The position numbers and the translations under genes were made by a program. Below the pieces are notes generated by a model, which did no database searches, was not told where the DNA came from, and worked only from the letters and a program-made list of their open reading frames with translations. From positions 15,745,501 to 15,809,500 of the forward strand of contig JANJXV010000013.1 of assembly GCA_024803745.1 (NCBI GenBank): a stretch of DNA of 64,000 nucleotides, written 5' to 3'. How positions within the stretch are numbered: position 1 is the first letter of the stretch; the number at the start of each line of letters is the position of its first letter. Positions 12,057 to 24,064 of this stretch are shown here, one piece after another. The stretch is from Megascapheus bottae. Taxonomy: Eukaryota > Chordata > Mammalia > Rodentia > Geomyidae.

Positions 12057-12790
12057 TAAAAAGCTGTGGAAAACTAGGGAAAATTTACAATGTAAATCAA
12101 ATTCTAAAGATGGTAAATGATGCACTACTGAGGAACAGGTAGAAAAGGATGAAAATTGAAAAATTTATCAGAATAACTTTATCATGAGATTTGCATATGA
12201 TTCAAAGAATTAAAATTGTGGAAGGGTTAGAAAAAAATAGAGAAAAAGTAGTAATTGGATACAAAAGGAGAGGAGGAATAGTTTTAGTATTCTATAGTAA
12301 AGTGATGAGTATTGAATATTTTATTGGCTCTTTCTAAATAGATAAAAAAAGATTTTGAATGATGCAAACATAATAGTAACCAGTTGAGATAAGAGATATA
12401 CGAATCCCATTAATTCACTCATTACAAACTACATATGTGTATCCATATATCATACTGTGCTTCATAAATATGGAGTTATATATTCAAATAAGGAAAGCAC
12501 AAGAAACAATATATAAAAACTAAAATATCAGGATACATTTCTTCTGTTAGGTATAACAAATATGGCTGCTATTTAATATTTAGTACAAAAACAGTAAAAA
12601 GAGAAATCATCTCATGCAATGAAATAAGGAAAAGCATCACTGTAAATCTTCCTAAAGCAGGTATCTGCATCCTCTAGGAATGAAAGCCGTCATTTAAGAT
12701 ACTATAGTTTCAATGTATAGATAAATCCATGTCCTTCAATTCACAGGTTCTAATTTTTCCTTGGATCTTCACCAAAAACTGTGGTGCACC
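12054..12790. other. AT-rich intergenic DNA, nothing recognised
   Basis: A/T-dominated sequence without open frames of note. Confidence 0.6.
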
Positions 12791-12791
12791 T

Positions 12792-13009
12792 TTGGGCCTG
12801 GGCCCTGTCCCTGAGCTCTAAGAACTAGTGCTCAAGGCTACTGCTCTGCAACTTCAGCAACAGCACCATTTGCAGCTTTTTCTGTCATTAGAGATATGAA
12901 TCTCATGGACTTTTCTGCCCAGAAAACATGGCTGACTTTACACAGCAGTCCTCAGATCTCAGCCTAATGTGTACATAGGATTGTGGTGTAAGCCACCAGT
13001 GCCTGGCTC
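12792..13009 (-). mobile_element. SINE, B1-like head plus Geo-type tail, antisense
   Basis: 'gggccctgtccctgagctct', 'aatctcatggacttttctgcc', 'tcctcagatctcagcct' and 'aagccaccagtgcctggct' are the reverse-strand landmarks of the composite SINE. It is diverged. Confidence 0.8.
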
Positions 13010-13412
13010 TGATTGACCTCTTAATTGAATCCAGTAATGGCCTTTCATTTATTACAGTCAGAGAAACTACATTGCTCTAGCTTCACAGATAAGAGTTTAG
13101 AATCTTTGTTGTGTTTCTCTTACTCAAAGCTATTTCACTTTCCTAGGGCCTTGGTCATTTTCTCTTTCTCTCATTAGATGGTAGATAGGTAAATAGACAC
13201 ACAGACAGTCAGATCCTCATAGATGTAGTATATCTATATAATAACTATTTTTATTGAATTATTAGATAAGCTCATTATGTTAACATCGGGATTTAGGCAG
13301 TAATTAAATCTATATAACTATGATAGAAGAGAGATTGACTATAATATGAAGGTCTCTTTCAACTAGGCCTGTGGCCTAGAAATATCCCAAAGATTGCAAA
13401 GCTCTAACATGT

Positions 13413-14348
13413 TCAAGACCTGCTGTACCCAGCAAACAGGCGAACCACGCTTCTCCGGATCTGCCTGGTCTTGATGCTGTAGATGATCGGGTTCATGAGT
13501 GGAGGAAACAAGAAGTAGACATAGCTCATGGTTACGCGGATCACAGGAGGGGCATGTTTCCCAAACCGATGGATGAAGGTCAGGCCGATCACAGTGATGT
13601 AGAATACCAGGACACAGCTAACGTGGGAGACGCACGTGTGGAGGGCCTTAGCTCGCTCCTCTCCAGAGGCAATGCCCATGACTGTCTTGAGAATTAACAC
13701 ATAAGACAAGACAATGATCAGAGCATCGAGGAAGAACGTTAAGGCCACGAGGACAACTGGGTAGATGCGGTTGAACGTGATGTCAGCACAGGCGAGTTTC
13801 ATGACATCTTGGTGGAGGCAGAAGGCATGGGAAAGAACATGGGAACGGCAGTAGGGGAACCAAGACAGACGTACAATTAGGGGCACGATGGACACAAAAC
13901 CCCTCAACGTGACCCCCAGGCCTATCTTCAGCACCCTGGAATTAGTGAGGACAGTTTTGTACCTGAGAGGTGTCTGGATGGCAACAAAACGATCATAGGC
14001 CATGGCAAGCAGTGTCCCGGATTCTACAATAGAAAGGGAGTGAATGAGATAGGCCTGGAAGAAGCAGGCTCCCGCACTCATCTCCCTGAGATCCAGCCAT
14101 AACACCCTCATCACCGTGGGCATGGTGGTGACGGTCACGATGATGTCTGTGCCTGCCAGCATGGCCAGGAAGTAGCACATGGGTTCATGGAGTCTGCGGT
14201 CATCTTTGATGAGGTACAGAAGTGTGCCATTGCCCACGAGTACAAAGACATAGATGGCAAAGAAGAGGATGGGAATCCAGTGAGATCCTCTCTTCAGACC
14301 CGGAAATCCAGTCAGCAGAAATAGAGGGCTGCTACTATTGGGCCACAT
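13413..14348 (-). CDS. OR51B2: Olfactory receptor, class I, OR51B2-like with converted 3' half
   Basis: Intact single-exon receptor of 311 residues. Landmarks: sequon at N4, TM1 GN at 39-40, C95, MAYDRF (116-121), ECL2 cysteines C167/C177/C187 and NPIIYS (286-291). The TM2 motif normally read PMYYF is PMCYF (Y58C). From memory, the N-terminal part (MWPN.., [23 protein letters not shown]) is closest to human OR51B2. From residue 169 to the stop the protein equals the OR51B4-like neighbour except N237H, while residues 1-168 share only about 64 percent. The DNA tract mirrors this. I infer gene conversion with the OR51B4-like gene as donor. A splice acceptor (ctctccactcgcag) ends 7 bases before the ATG. 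Its role is an odorant receptor signalling through G(olf) in olfactory cilia; the ligand is unknown. Confidence 0.9.
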   Translation of the reverse strand: MWPNSSSPLFLLTGFPGLKRGSHWIPILFFAIYVFVLVGNGTLLYLIKDDRRLHEPMCYFLAMLAGTDIIVTVTTMPTVMRVLWLDLREMSAGACFFQAYLIHSLSIVESGTLLAMAYDRFVAIQTPLRYKTVLTNSRVLKIGLGVTLRGFVSIVPLIVRLSWFPYCRSHVLSHAFCLHQDVMKLACADITFNRIYPVVLVALTFFLDALIIVLSYVLILKTVMGIASGEERAKALHTCVSHVSCVLVFYITVIGLTFIHRFGKHAPPVIRVTMSYVYFLFPPLMNPIIYSIKTRQIRRSVVRLFAGYSRS

Positions 14349-14355
14349 GGTATGC

Positions 14356-14375
14356 CTGCGAGTGGAGAGGTGATT
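14356..14375 (-). promoter_or_regulatory. Probable 3' splice site of the OR51B2-like 5' UTR intron
   Basis: The reverse strand reads 'cacctctccactcgcag' then 7 bases then ATG. The spacing is nearly the same as in the OR51B4-like gene, although the sequence there differs. Confidence 0.6.
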
Positions 14376-14990
14376 TGTGGAAGCTATGGGCCTGAAGATC
14401 CAGTCTTCCCTGCTCTCAGTGCCTCTGTGTGGAAATACTTAACAGCAGACTCCATGCCATTGTTCATACTCGAGGCTAACTGCATCATCCCATGAATCAT
14501 TTCTGGCAGGATCCTATAGCTGTTCAGGTTGTTCTAGGAATATGCCACAATCATTTTTTTCCTAAGTTATATGTGTTATCAGGTTGCTTAGAATTGTCTC
14601 AGTTAAAAAAAATACACATTTCCTTTATGGCATCCTGTCCTTTTGTATCTATGTTGGAATATGTTTAAAGTAACCATCATTAAAATTATTTTTTAAGTAT
14701 CTTCAAATGTATAATACTACTTCACTAGATTGTGATTCATTCAGATGCAAATAGTTTTGCTATAACTATATTTGAATTTTATTCCATATATATCTCACAA
14801 TAGAAAGAAAGACATATGGGAAACAATGTAGTGGAAGCTTTTTCATTAGAAAATGTTCCTTAGTTCCATTTTAAGATGATGTCCATATTTATAGAATACT
14901 AACAAAAGCCATGAGCTGAAAAAAATGGATATGAATCACACTCCCAGTTTTCTCTGGTCTGTCCTTGGAAGTGCCTTATAAATGCTAAAT
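14376..14990. other. Intergenic, nothing recognised
   Basis: This is the upstream flank of the OR51B2-like gene. The first exon and promoter could not be located by eye. Confidence 0.5.
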
Positions 14991-14991
14991 C

Positions 14992-15205
14992 TGAGCCAGG
15001 TACTAAAGGTACAACTGTCATCCTAGATATTCTAGATGCTGAGATGTGGAGGATCTGATTTAACAACAACATGAGAAGAAGTGTTCTCCAGCAAGATGCA
15101 GGACAGGAGGTATGGCTCAAGGAATCAGGTACCAGATGTTAGCAAACAAGCTGAGGAATACATGAGGCCTGGAGTTCAATCCCTGGTAATTGCAAGAAAA
15201 AGAAA
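14992..15205 (+). mobile_element. Old composite SINE, diverged
   Basis: 'gagccaggtactaaaggtac', 'ctagatgctgagatgtggagg', 'gaggcctggagttcaatccc' and an A-rich tail follow the order of the B1-like/ID-like dimer, but with many substitutions. Confidence 0.6.
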
Positions 15206-16106
15206 AGAAAGAATTAAAGAAAATAAATTCCAAATCTGCCTGATAGACTTGATAAAGTGAAAAATCTGTGCTGAAGAATTTTGTCCACCTCAAGTGAATC
15301 ATATCCTGCTCTCAAGGCCTCCAGAGAATGTTAACTGTATCTCATGTCAGAAATAGGAGAAGTATTTGCTCTATCTGTCCTTATGACTTACCCTCTTCAA
15401 TCTTGTTGCTGGAATAGACACCCATTCTTGAGCATGCTAGACGCTGCTTCCAAAGACTGTGAAGAGTGTAGTCTAGAGACTTTATAAAATGGAGAAATGA
15501 CCTCCCCAGAGTACTTTCACTCAAAACACTCAGGAGACTTCTTGAGTCTCTTCCTTCTCTCTTCTGGGATATTCAACCAATATCCTCAGGCATTTCCCAA
15601 AGCATGGAAGAGGACAACTAAAAACCCAGCCTCAGTTCACTAAGGGATGCTCACACAGCCATGTGTGAACAAATCCTTAGCATCTGGATTAGTAATTACA
15701 TGTGTGTCATTCCCTTTGCCTGTCTCAGAAGCCCAAAGAATACAAATGAGCCTTTTGTTCATCCAGGATTTTATGAGTTACAATTGCATTTTTGTCTTTC
15801 CTATTTCTTTGAGAAAAATCAATTCTCATCCATAGAAACCTCAAAAAAATCTCTGAGAATTACATGAACATAAAATATTTTATATTACTTTAGCCTGACT
15901 TTGTTTATATTTAGATAATTATCCACTCTGTGCAATCTCAGGACTATAGACATGAATAGTAGAAAGAAAATAGTAATTGATTTACATACCACTGTCATTG
16001 CTGTATGTGTATCAGTGTGTTACAGGAAATAGATCAGATATATTTCAAGGAAAATTTCCCAAAGAAAAGCTATTTAAGCTGAAGAAAAGTAAGTAAGAAT
16101 TAAGGA
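15206..16106. other. Intergenic, nothing recognised
   Basis: Two overlapping 60-70 codon open frames at 15647-15867 have no recognisable features and are considered chance. Confidence 0.5.
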
Positions 16107-16351
16107 AAGCTGGTTGCTGTTGGCTCATGCCTGTAATCCTAGCTACTCAGGAGGATGAGACCTAAGCATCACTGTTCAAAGCTAGCCTGGGCAGGAAAGT
16201 CCTGGAGACTCTTATCTCCGGTTAACCACCAGAAAACCAAAAGTGGCATTGTGGCTCAAGTGCTATAGTGGTAGTCTTGAGCTGAAGAGATCAGGGACAG
16301 TGCCCAGGCCCAGAGTTCAAGCCCAACAACAACAACAACAACAACAACAAA
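16107..16351 (+). mobile_element. SINE, B1-like head plus Geo-type tail, (CAA)n tail
   Basis: 'ggctcatgcctgtaatcctag', 'ttatctccggttaaccacc', 'gtgcccaggcccagagttc', then nine CAA units as the tail at 16325-16350. Confidence 0.9.
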
Positions 16352-16837
16352 AGAAAACAGTGATTTTTTTTGCTGGAACAAAATACTATTTTTACAAAAA
16401 GAACAAATTAAGCAAAGAACAACATGTATACTGGTCAAAGAACATAATGAAATGATGAATATGAACAGAAGTAACTTACTTTACTGGACTGAAAATATAT
16501 AGTATTGCTAGAATAATGCGTGAGAAGAATCTGATTTTAATTAGAAAATGGCTTAAGAAAATGTAAAAATGTACTGACATTGCTAAAAGAGCAGTGAGTA
16601 TGTAGTAAGGATTGAGATACTCCTCTAATGATTGTTTAAAGGTTATTTTTGTTGTGGTATAGTGTACTGGACCAAGAAGAAGTAATAGAGGCATACACTA
16701 ATTCACATGAGAATATGTAGGAGAAATATTAGGATATACTTACACACATGAAAAAATGTGCTGATAGTACTGTGACTAGCTATACGGTTGGCCACATAGA
16801 TGAAAGTAAATTCTATGATTTAGAATAAAAATGGAAT

Positions 16838-17030
16838 TTCTGGGGCCAGGAATTTGGCCTAGTGGTAGAGTGTTTGTCCAGCATGTACGAAGACCCGGGC
16901 TTGATTCCTCGGCACCACATACATAGAAAAAATCTGGAAGTGGTGCTGTCACTCAAGTGGTAGAGCTCTAGCCTTGAAAAAACCCAAGGATAATTTCCAG
17001 GCCCTGAGTTCAAGGCCCAGAACTGGCAAA
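16838..17030 (+). mobile_element. SINE, IDL-Geo type, with target-site duplication
   Basis: 'ggggccaggaatttggcctag' through 'gttcaaggcccagaactggc' and an A tail. The duplication aaaatggaatt lies at 16827-16837 and 17031-17041. Confidence 0.92.
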
Positions 17031-17041
17031 AAAATGGAATT

Positions 17042-17748
17042 ATTGGCTGAAGGTGGTAGATTCAGTAAACATGATAGTGTAAACAACATTTGCATTTCTG
17101 TATCTGTGGTTTTTATTTTAAAAAGGGAGAGCAATAAAACTAGTTCACTTTAGTTATTGTATGTCTGTAGACAATGAAGTAGAGATACCTCCTAGGCAAT
17201 TACTTCTGTGAGCCTTGATTTCAAGAGGTAAATATGAGAGCAGAAGAGATTTGAGAATCAACCAGTGGATTCATGGAATCAATTGTTTAGAGCATGAACT
17301 TTAAACAGTGCTAAGTGCGAGCTCTCTGCTAACAGCACCAGCTCTTCAATGTCTTCACTTCATCTGTGATATGATGAAGACAGATGTTGAAATGATTAGT
17401 ATGAAAAGTACACCAACAATGACAAAACTGTAAAATAAAGATGAAACTGTTAAAAGATTTAAGAGAGCAGAAGGATTTTTTTTAGTTATTTATGTTGGAT
17501 TTAAGATTTTTCTAAATACTATTTATAATCAGAAACTACACATTGCCAACCTTGAAAAACACATTTTTGTGAAAAAATCCTTACCAAATGAATAAAAAAA
17601 TTAGGTATGAATGATAACTATATTTGGTATAACTAACTTTGAAATGATGAGGGATAACAATAATTTATAAACCACATCTGAAAACCAATGAATCTATGGC
17701 CAAGAGGCTTCATTTCTCACACAAAAATGGCACGATGAGATATGTCAC
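17042..17748. other. AT-rich intergenic DNA, nothing recognised
   Basis: No gene or repeat recognised. Confidence 0.5.
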
Positions 17749-17765
17749 AAAAGAAGCAATTATTT

Positions 17766-17886
17766 GTGGGGGGGAGGGAAATGGAGACCAAGACATGAGA
17801 AAGAGTATCAATGTATGTGAAGTAATACACCTTCTATCTGGTGAATATAATGTAACCTTTCTATTAATCACAATAAAAATATATGA
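17766..17886 (+). mobile_element. Very short L1 insertion (about 120 nt of 3' UTR)
   Basis: Only the extreme 3' end of L1 is present: a G-rich tract, 'accaagacatgagaaagagta', 'cttctatctggtgaatataa' and 'cacaataaaaatatatgaa'. It is flanked by a perfect 17-bp duplication aaaagaagcaattattt at 17749-17765 and 17887-17903. The intact duplication indicates a relatively recent event. Confidence 0.93.
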
Positions 17887-18171
17887 AAAAGAAGCAATTA
17901 TTTAATGTGTAAAACATTAGTCACCTAAATGTGCATTAAAGATAATGAAATTTAAAACCTAAAAATACCTGCTTTTGTTAAGAAATTAAAACAAGACTCT
18001 CATGAACTACTAGTGGAATATGTGGCCGTATTATCACTGTGGAAATTTGATAGTATCTACCAGAGATGAGTATATGTACTCAAGAGATTATATTCCTGTG
18101 ACTAGTTATAAAAGCAATTTATATGCAAAAAATAATCAAGTAAATATGAACCCCAAAAAACTCCACATTAA

Positions 18172-18312
18172 TACTTTTTTTCATTTTTATGTTAATGTAT
18201 AGAGGAGTTACAGTTATATTTGCCAGATACAAGGTGCATTATTTCTCACACATTGATATGCCTTCTTGTGTTTTTGTCCTCATTTCCTCTCCCCACCCCC
18301 TTAAACCTTCTT
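18172..18312 (-). mobile_element. L1 3' UTR fragment, antisense
   Basis: 'gttacagttatatttgccag', 'aaggtgcattatttctcacac' and a C-rich run match the reverse of the L1 3' end. It is more diverged than the other copies. Confidence 0.75.
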
Positions 18313-18733
18313 AAAGCATCCCCAACTATAAACACTGACAACCAAGAGCAGAATAAAATGGGTTATGAGTAAGCAGTGGGGACACATTTAATAATCTGAT
18401 ACCTGAACACAAACATAGTTAGCACTGATATAAACATCAGATCTAGGTAAAGCTCATTTGAGGGTGGATCTGTATGAAACACAAAGAGGCTTCTGAGATA
18501 CTGCTAAAGTTCTTTCCTGCTCTGGATGGCAATTATATGGTGAACATAGTCTTAACAAAATACTCATTTAGATCTTAATGATGTGTTCATCTTCTTTTAT
18601 GAAAATTAAGTTCCATAATAGAAATGTTGCTCACTGAAGATCATACCTACATACATATACTCACATATATAATATATACCTTCTAATCCACCAGTATATT
18701 CTCATTGTTTTGTTCTCATTTAAATAATTGAAT

Positions 18734-18926
18734 TGAGCCAGTAGTTTATGCTATAATTCTATTTATTCTGGATGCTGAGATCTGGAGGATTCCAGTTTGA
18801 AGTTAGGCCAGACAGAAAAGTCTATAAGTTTTCATATCCAAAACAACCAGCCAAAAAAAAAAGATGGGGGCATTTCTTGATTAGTAGAACTTCAGCCAAG
18901 CAAGCACAGGCCCTGGTACCATCAAA
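18734..18926 (+). mobile_element. Old composite SINE, diverged
   Basis: 'gagccagtagtttatgctataattc', 'ggatgctgagatctggagga', an internal A run and 'gccaagcaagcacaggccctgg' follow B1/ID dimer order with heavy decay. Confidence 0.55.
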
Positions 18927-19600
18927 TTAATTAGTTAAATAATTTGTTAAATGATTACATGTGATTAATTATTAGATTAAATTTATTTTAATTTTAATAA
19001 GATTATAGCTGTTTTATCTGTATAATCATATATATATATATATATTCAATAGACATTTTTAAAACCCCTTTGCTGACTAGAATAGTGTTCAGGAGAATGT
19101 AGCAAATAAAAAATTCTACTTTTAACTAGCCTATGAAATTATGTATCTCCAAAAACAGAAATGGAGGAAAATAACATTGTCTCCACAACTGAATATTTAT
19201 GTGTCACAGAATGATGCAAAATGCAGTATATTCTTCAAAGAGGTCTAACTGCAAAGAATTAAGCTAAATTTGACTGGTTATGACAAAAGTAATGATTTAC
19301 ACTAATTAATTGCTTATTAAAAGTTATGTGACATTTTAATTGCATTAGATTTAAGCCTCAAAACAAATTTATGGGCTGGCACTTGCTCTATCTGTTTTAG
19401 AAATAATGAACATTAAACACCACGGGGTCAAATAACTTCTCCGAAGTGTCACAATGTAAGCAAAATACTCAAGTTCCAGTATGGATGCTCTTAGTTATAT
19501 ATATTGCATTGCCAGTTTTCTGTGTGAAAATAGAATAAGTGTAAATCCCCTGGCCTTTATACCATGGGCATGATTGCTATCTTCCATTATCTTGCTCTTA

Positions 19601-19850
19601 AGTTGGGTAATGGTGGCTTACACCTGCTATGCTAATAACTTAAGAGGCTGAGATCAGAGTTCAAAGCCAGCCTAGGCAGGAAAGACCATGAAACTCTTAT
19701 CTCCGATAAACTACCACACCAGAAATGAAACTGGGCTCCAGTGATAAAGCATTGCCCTCGAGCAAAAGAAGTTCAGGGACAGCACTACACCCTGAGTTAA
19801 AGTCCCAGGACCAGCAAAAATAACAGAAAAGGAAAAGAAAGAAAAAAAAA
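19601..19850 (+). mobile_element. SINE, B1-like head plus Geo-type tail
   Basis: 'tggtggcttacacctgctatg', 'ttcaaagccagcctaggcagg', 'cttatctccgataaactacc', 'gttcagggacagcactacacc' and an A-rich tail. Confidence 0.82.
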
Positions 19851-19857
19851 GCCTAAA

Positions 19858-19948
19858 AAATAGCTGCAACTCAAGTGATAGAGCATTAGCATTGAGCCCA
19901 AAAGCTTAGGGACAGGGTGAGCTTGGGCTCTGAGTTGAAGCCAAGAAA

Positions 19949-19950
<2 letters not shown>
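19858..19950 (+). mobile_element. SINE fragment, Geo-type right monomer
   Basis: 'gctgcaactcaagtgatagagc' to 'gggctctgagttgaagcc'. Only the right half is present and it runs into a CA microsatellite. Confidence 0.7.

Positions 19951-20004
<54 letters not shown>
19951..20004. repeat. (AC)n microsatellite
   Basis: 27 uninterrupted AC units. A 203-codon open frame crossing it (19917-20528) is considered spurious. Confidence 0.97.
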
Positions 20005-20006
<2 letters not shown>

Positions 20007-22974
20007 TTCCTCTCCTCACCCTTGAGAATGAAAAGGAAAGGTATGGAGAAAGAGAAGCTAAGGGCCTTCCACACTCTGATTCCTGGAATTCAATGCAATG
20101 AGTTAAAACTCTTAGGTATCATTGGCTGCAACCACACATCAAGTGTAGGGGAAGGAGCATGGACCAGGGGACTTTGTGTAGTGGGGGAGAATATCAATGA
20201 AAGTGAAGTTCTCCTCCTCTCTAAATGTCCCGTATTCCTCATCTTAGAGATGGAGCTTCATTTCCGTGTTATTTTATTGTTTGAGATTGAATTTGGAGTA
20301 TCATGCTTGTTTGGCATTCACTCCATCACTCACTCCAGTCCCTCAGCCTTAGCTATTGTACTTGTGTTTCCAGGTCTGCAGAGAGATGTCACCATGCTGG
20401 AAACAGGCTTTGAATTAACACTGCAACACAAACCACAAACAGAAGTCTTGGGAATTGCCATTGAAATCTCCAAATCCCCAAGGGTCATGATGCAAATAAG
20501 GCTGAAAGTGGTAAAAGAAGGGAGATGAAATGAGGCAGGGAAGAAGGAAATAGAAGACCAATGAGTGTCTAAATTGGGAATGGTCCCTAAAGTGATGCTT
20601 CTAAAATAAATGTGCCCACCAGCCAGACTTTTTGTGCAGATTGTGAAAGACATTGTTATGACAAAATCCTTGACAAAACTATACATCTAGAATTCATGAT
20701 AATGACACTGAAGCATGGGAAATTTCAGATCAGTGAGGTATGTAATGAATTTTCTCTGAGTGTTCTGACTGTAGGCATCTAGGCCACGCAAGATAAAGAA
20801 GGTAGCTTGCTTATCAATGACAGGAAATTAACAGCATTATCTGTCAACAATAGATAAATCACAATCATGTGTCCTAAAACTGACATTTCTAACACCTAGT
20901 TTCTCAGTGACTATTTCAGATATTTAAAAGATGTTTGCCAGGAACAGGCAAAGAAGAATGTGGAAGTAAACAGTGGTTAGACTAGATCAATTCCATGTTT
21001 CATCGTCTTTCTCTGTCCTGTCTGAACTTGGAATTTTTCTGAATTCCATTCTTATGCTGTGAGAAATCTCTTCCCTAGCACTCCAGATTTAGTTCTAAGG
21101 ATAGAATTATTTCAAATTCCTGAAGATATCTAATGTGAACCAGAGGGTTCATTTAAGAACTTTCTGGGGGAAAATGTCACTATCTGGTCAAGGCACCAAT
21201 TAGCCAAGTGAAAATTAAGGTTGAATGGAGCCTGGGCTGTGTGTGCCTGAAGAGTTAGTATTCACATCACTGCATCATCAGCACCTGGAAACCCATCAAA
21301 AAGGGAAATACACATTCATTCCATCATCACAAGAATAGGGTGCATATTTTCCTCCCATATTCTTTATAAAAGTCCTGTAAAAACTCTCCTAGTTCTAAGC
21401 TTCCAAGAAGTCACAACCCTATGACCACAGTGATGAAACCACTACCACGTAAACTGTAGCAACTGATCTGTGTGCTTCAGTGATTTGAAAAGCTGCTTAA
21501 AGCCAAGGGATGTAAAAGAGTCACAGTCTCCATTTGTCTGTATGGCAAAGCCAGTCAGTGAGTCCGGATCTTTAACATAAATCCTGTTGTGATCTCGAGT
21601 AGTGAGAATGGGACCATGGGAAGTCATAGAGATAGAATAAACAGATGCATGGATCATAAACTGGCCAGCCCCCCAAAGACAGATAAAGGACCAAGTTAAA
21701 GAGAGTTTTTAGAAAGATCAGAAGGCTAGATTTTATGTTTGTGACACCTAAGAGGGCAATCAAGAACCAGAAGGAAAAGAGTCAAAAGAATAGGAGGATA
21801 TGTGAGAGGCATAAACGTGAAATCTTGGAACCTATGTGGGGGTCTTCACTTTATGTGGCAGAGTTGGACTACTGTCAATTAGCATCAATGAAACAAGTCC
21901 ATTCTAATGTAGAAACCCGGGAGAAAATGAGTGCCACGGGAGAAGGCAAGTCTTAGATTTTATTTTTGTTTATTGTTTTTACGTCTTCGATTTTTAAACC
22001 ATCCAGAACTTTCAGGTAAGCTCACTTGCCATAGAAAACAGCTCTAAGTGAAGCAAGCTAAAATACTGTCTTCCTAAGGTTTCTCCTATTATGTTTTTGT
22101 TTATCATGAATATAAAGTGGGATCAAATACACCAACCTTCAACATAAGGCTGAATATAACTATTATGAAGTGACAGCTGAGCTTAATAATTCCTCTCAGT
22201 AATACTCCAAGACGTCAAAGCATTGTAATCTTCTAGTAACTAATCTTCTATGTGAATTTTGCCTTATGAAATATTTGTGCATTATTTTATTAAGTTTTGT
22301 TGAAACCCAGCACTATAGTTTGTTAAAAAAAATAATAACAGTATTTTATTCTTACTGAATAAGAACTTACTCTTCAGAAAATCTAAAATCCTGATAGTGT
22401 TTGTACTTACCTGTTATTTCATTGTTTATCTGTTTATTGAATTTATTCATTGCATGAATCCAAAAATATACTGTCTTTTGGTACATAAACAGGAGAAATT
22501 CAAGCTAGATTATGCCCCTAAATTTCTGCTGACACCTGAAGACTTCCTAATCCATAGTGAATAAAAAGGACTCTGGTATTTGATTAATGGGTCACTTCAT
22601 TCACACCCAGTACGAATCTATAAAATGTCAGAAAGTGGATACATTGTCCTTCTGGTCTCCCCTCTCCTGTTTATTTTTTTTCTCATTTTCTTTGTGTTCA
22701 TCTGTCATTTGTTTACTTTGTGCTAATATAAATTACCTAGCCTCCCAATATCATTAAAGTATACTTGAAGTGTGTTGAGAGTTCTTACTTGTTTTCACAA
22801 TAAAACAAAAAAAGATGTAACCATGTGAGGTGATGGATAAAGTAACTAGGTTTTTGTTAAAGAAGTTTTTTTTTCTTGCCCTTTTTTATGAGTGAAATAT
22901 AAAATTTCTTTGGTTCATCTTTTCCCTGTGTTCAGGAGAAAGAGCACCGTAGCAGACAGACTCTGCTATTGTAG
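20005..22974. other. Intergenic, no gene recognised
   Basis: 3 kb of largely unique-looking sequence. Around 20265-20420 there is a faint antisense SINE flavour. No trace of an OR51B5-type receptor was found here, although that gene would be expected in this interval from the human order. Confidence 0.5.
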
Positions 22975-23600
22975 GGGGGTTGAGGGGGCAGTGTTCTGGA
23001 GCCTGAGTTTCTCTGTCAGTGAGAGCTTGGGAGAGGGCTGTCCCTGTCAGTGAGGGTTTGAGATGGGCGCTCTGCGGGTGGTGCTTTCTGTCAGTGGTGG
23101 TTCAGGAGGTCTCTAGTAGAGATCCCGGGATCTCTGGCATGGGTCTGAGGGTAAGGGTCTGTCAGTAGGGATCAGAGGGTGGAAGAGGCTTGGGGCGCCG
23201 GGGCTCTCTATATGGACAGGAGTCTCTCCAGTAGGGATGAGGGCTTTGTCAATGCGGTCCTTTGCATCTGGTGCACAAGGATGGACTGAGGAAGCCCATT
23301 AGGAGGAGGGACGGGAACCAGGCACCCGCAAAGTGGCACTTGGAGCATCACGGGATTGTGATGCTTTCCCTTGAAGCAGGGCTCAGATGTGCATGTGGCC
23401 TGGACTCAGAGGGCTCAGCTGAGCCCATACTGTTTCCTAAACCATCGCTTGCTATGTGTACATCTGCGCTGGATACCCTGATTAGACAGAGCAGGTCACA
23501 GGAGAAGCCATACGCCCTGGTTAATTTAAAGGTATGTTTCTACTTACATCCAAATACCACCCACCGCAGAAATAAAAGGTCTGGATTTGCCACTGGTAGT
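22975..23600. other. GC-rich block with degenerate repeats, unassigned
   Basis: This is the most GC- and CpG-rich stretch outside the receptors. Between 23010 and 23240 the phrase 'ctgtcagtgrgrgyttggga' recurs imperfectly every 40-70 bases (for example 23012, 23044, 23089, 23159). An AATAAA at about 23571 follows. It could be a decayed LTR, an old minisatellite or an exon-bearing promoter region; I cannot choose. A 117-codon open frame at 23262-23615 has no recognisable domain. Confidence 0.4.
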
Positions 23601-24064
23601 TTTAAACTGTTGTGAAGGTGAGTCTTTCACTGGCAAGCAGGGGTGAGCTATTTCTCCTTTTCTCTTCCCTTGAAGAACAGCCTTTCTCTCTCATCCATTT
23701 TCCCCATTGTGAATGCTACATGGCCAAGGTTCTCCAAGGCTGTGCCACAAGTTGCCCTTGGTATCACTTTGCTCTGCCCACCACAGATCTCTTCTGCCGA
23801 ACAGATGATGCTTCAGAGGCTTCCTAAGACAAGCAGACCACTGGACATATCCCTTCGAATAATGTTCCCTGTGAATTTGCCTAAATCATCAACTTCTACT
23901 TTTACTTCTCCACATAGATGCTATGCAAAATCTACTTCAGGACTGTTAACATAAAAATCATTTTCATTGTTGAGCTTTGTATTAAGGAATTTGCAGGGTT
24001 ATTTTAAGTTCATCAATGGGTTATGGACACCTAAATGTAAATGAGTCATAGCATATCCTAACCT

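Noticed and set aside
19917..20528. 203-codon open frame on the + strand
   Set aside because: It begins inside a SINE, runs through the CA microsatellite as a Thr-His repeat and has no recognisable domain.
23262..23954. Overlapping 70-117 codon open frames in and after the GC-rich block
   Set aside because: No conserved motif recognised; a GC-rich composition favours chance open frames.
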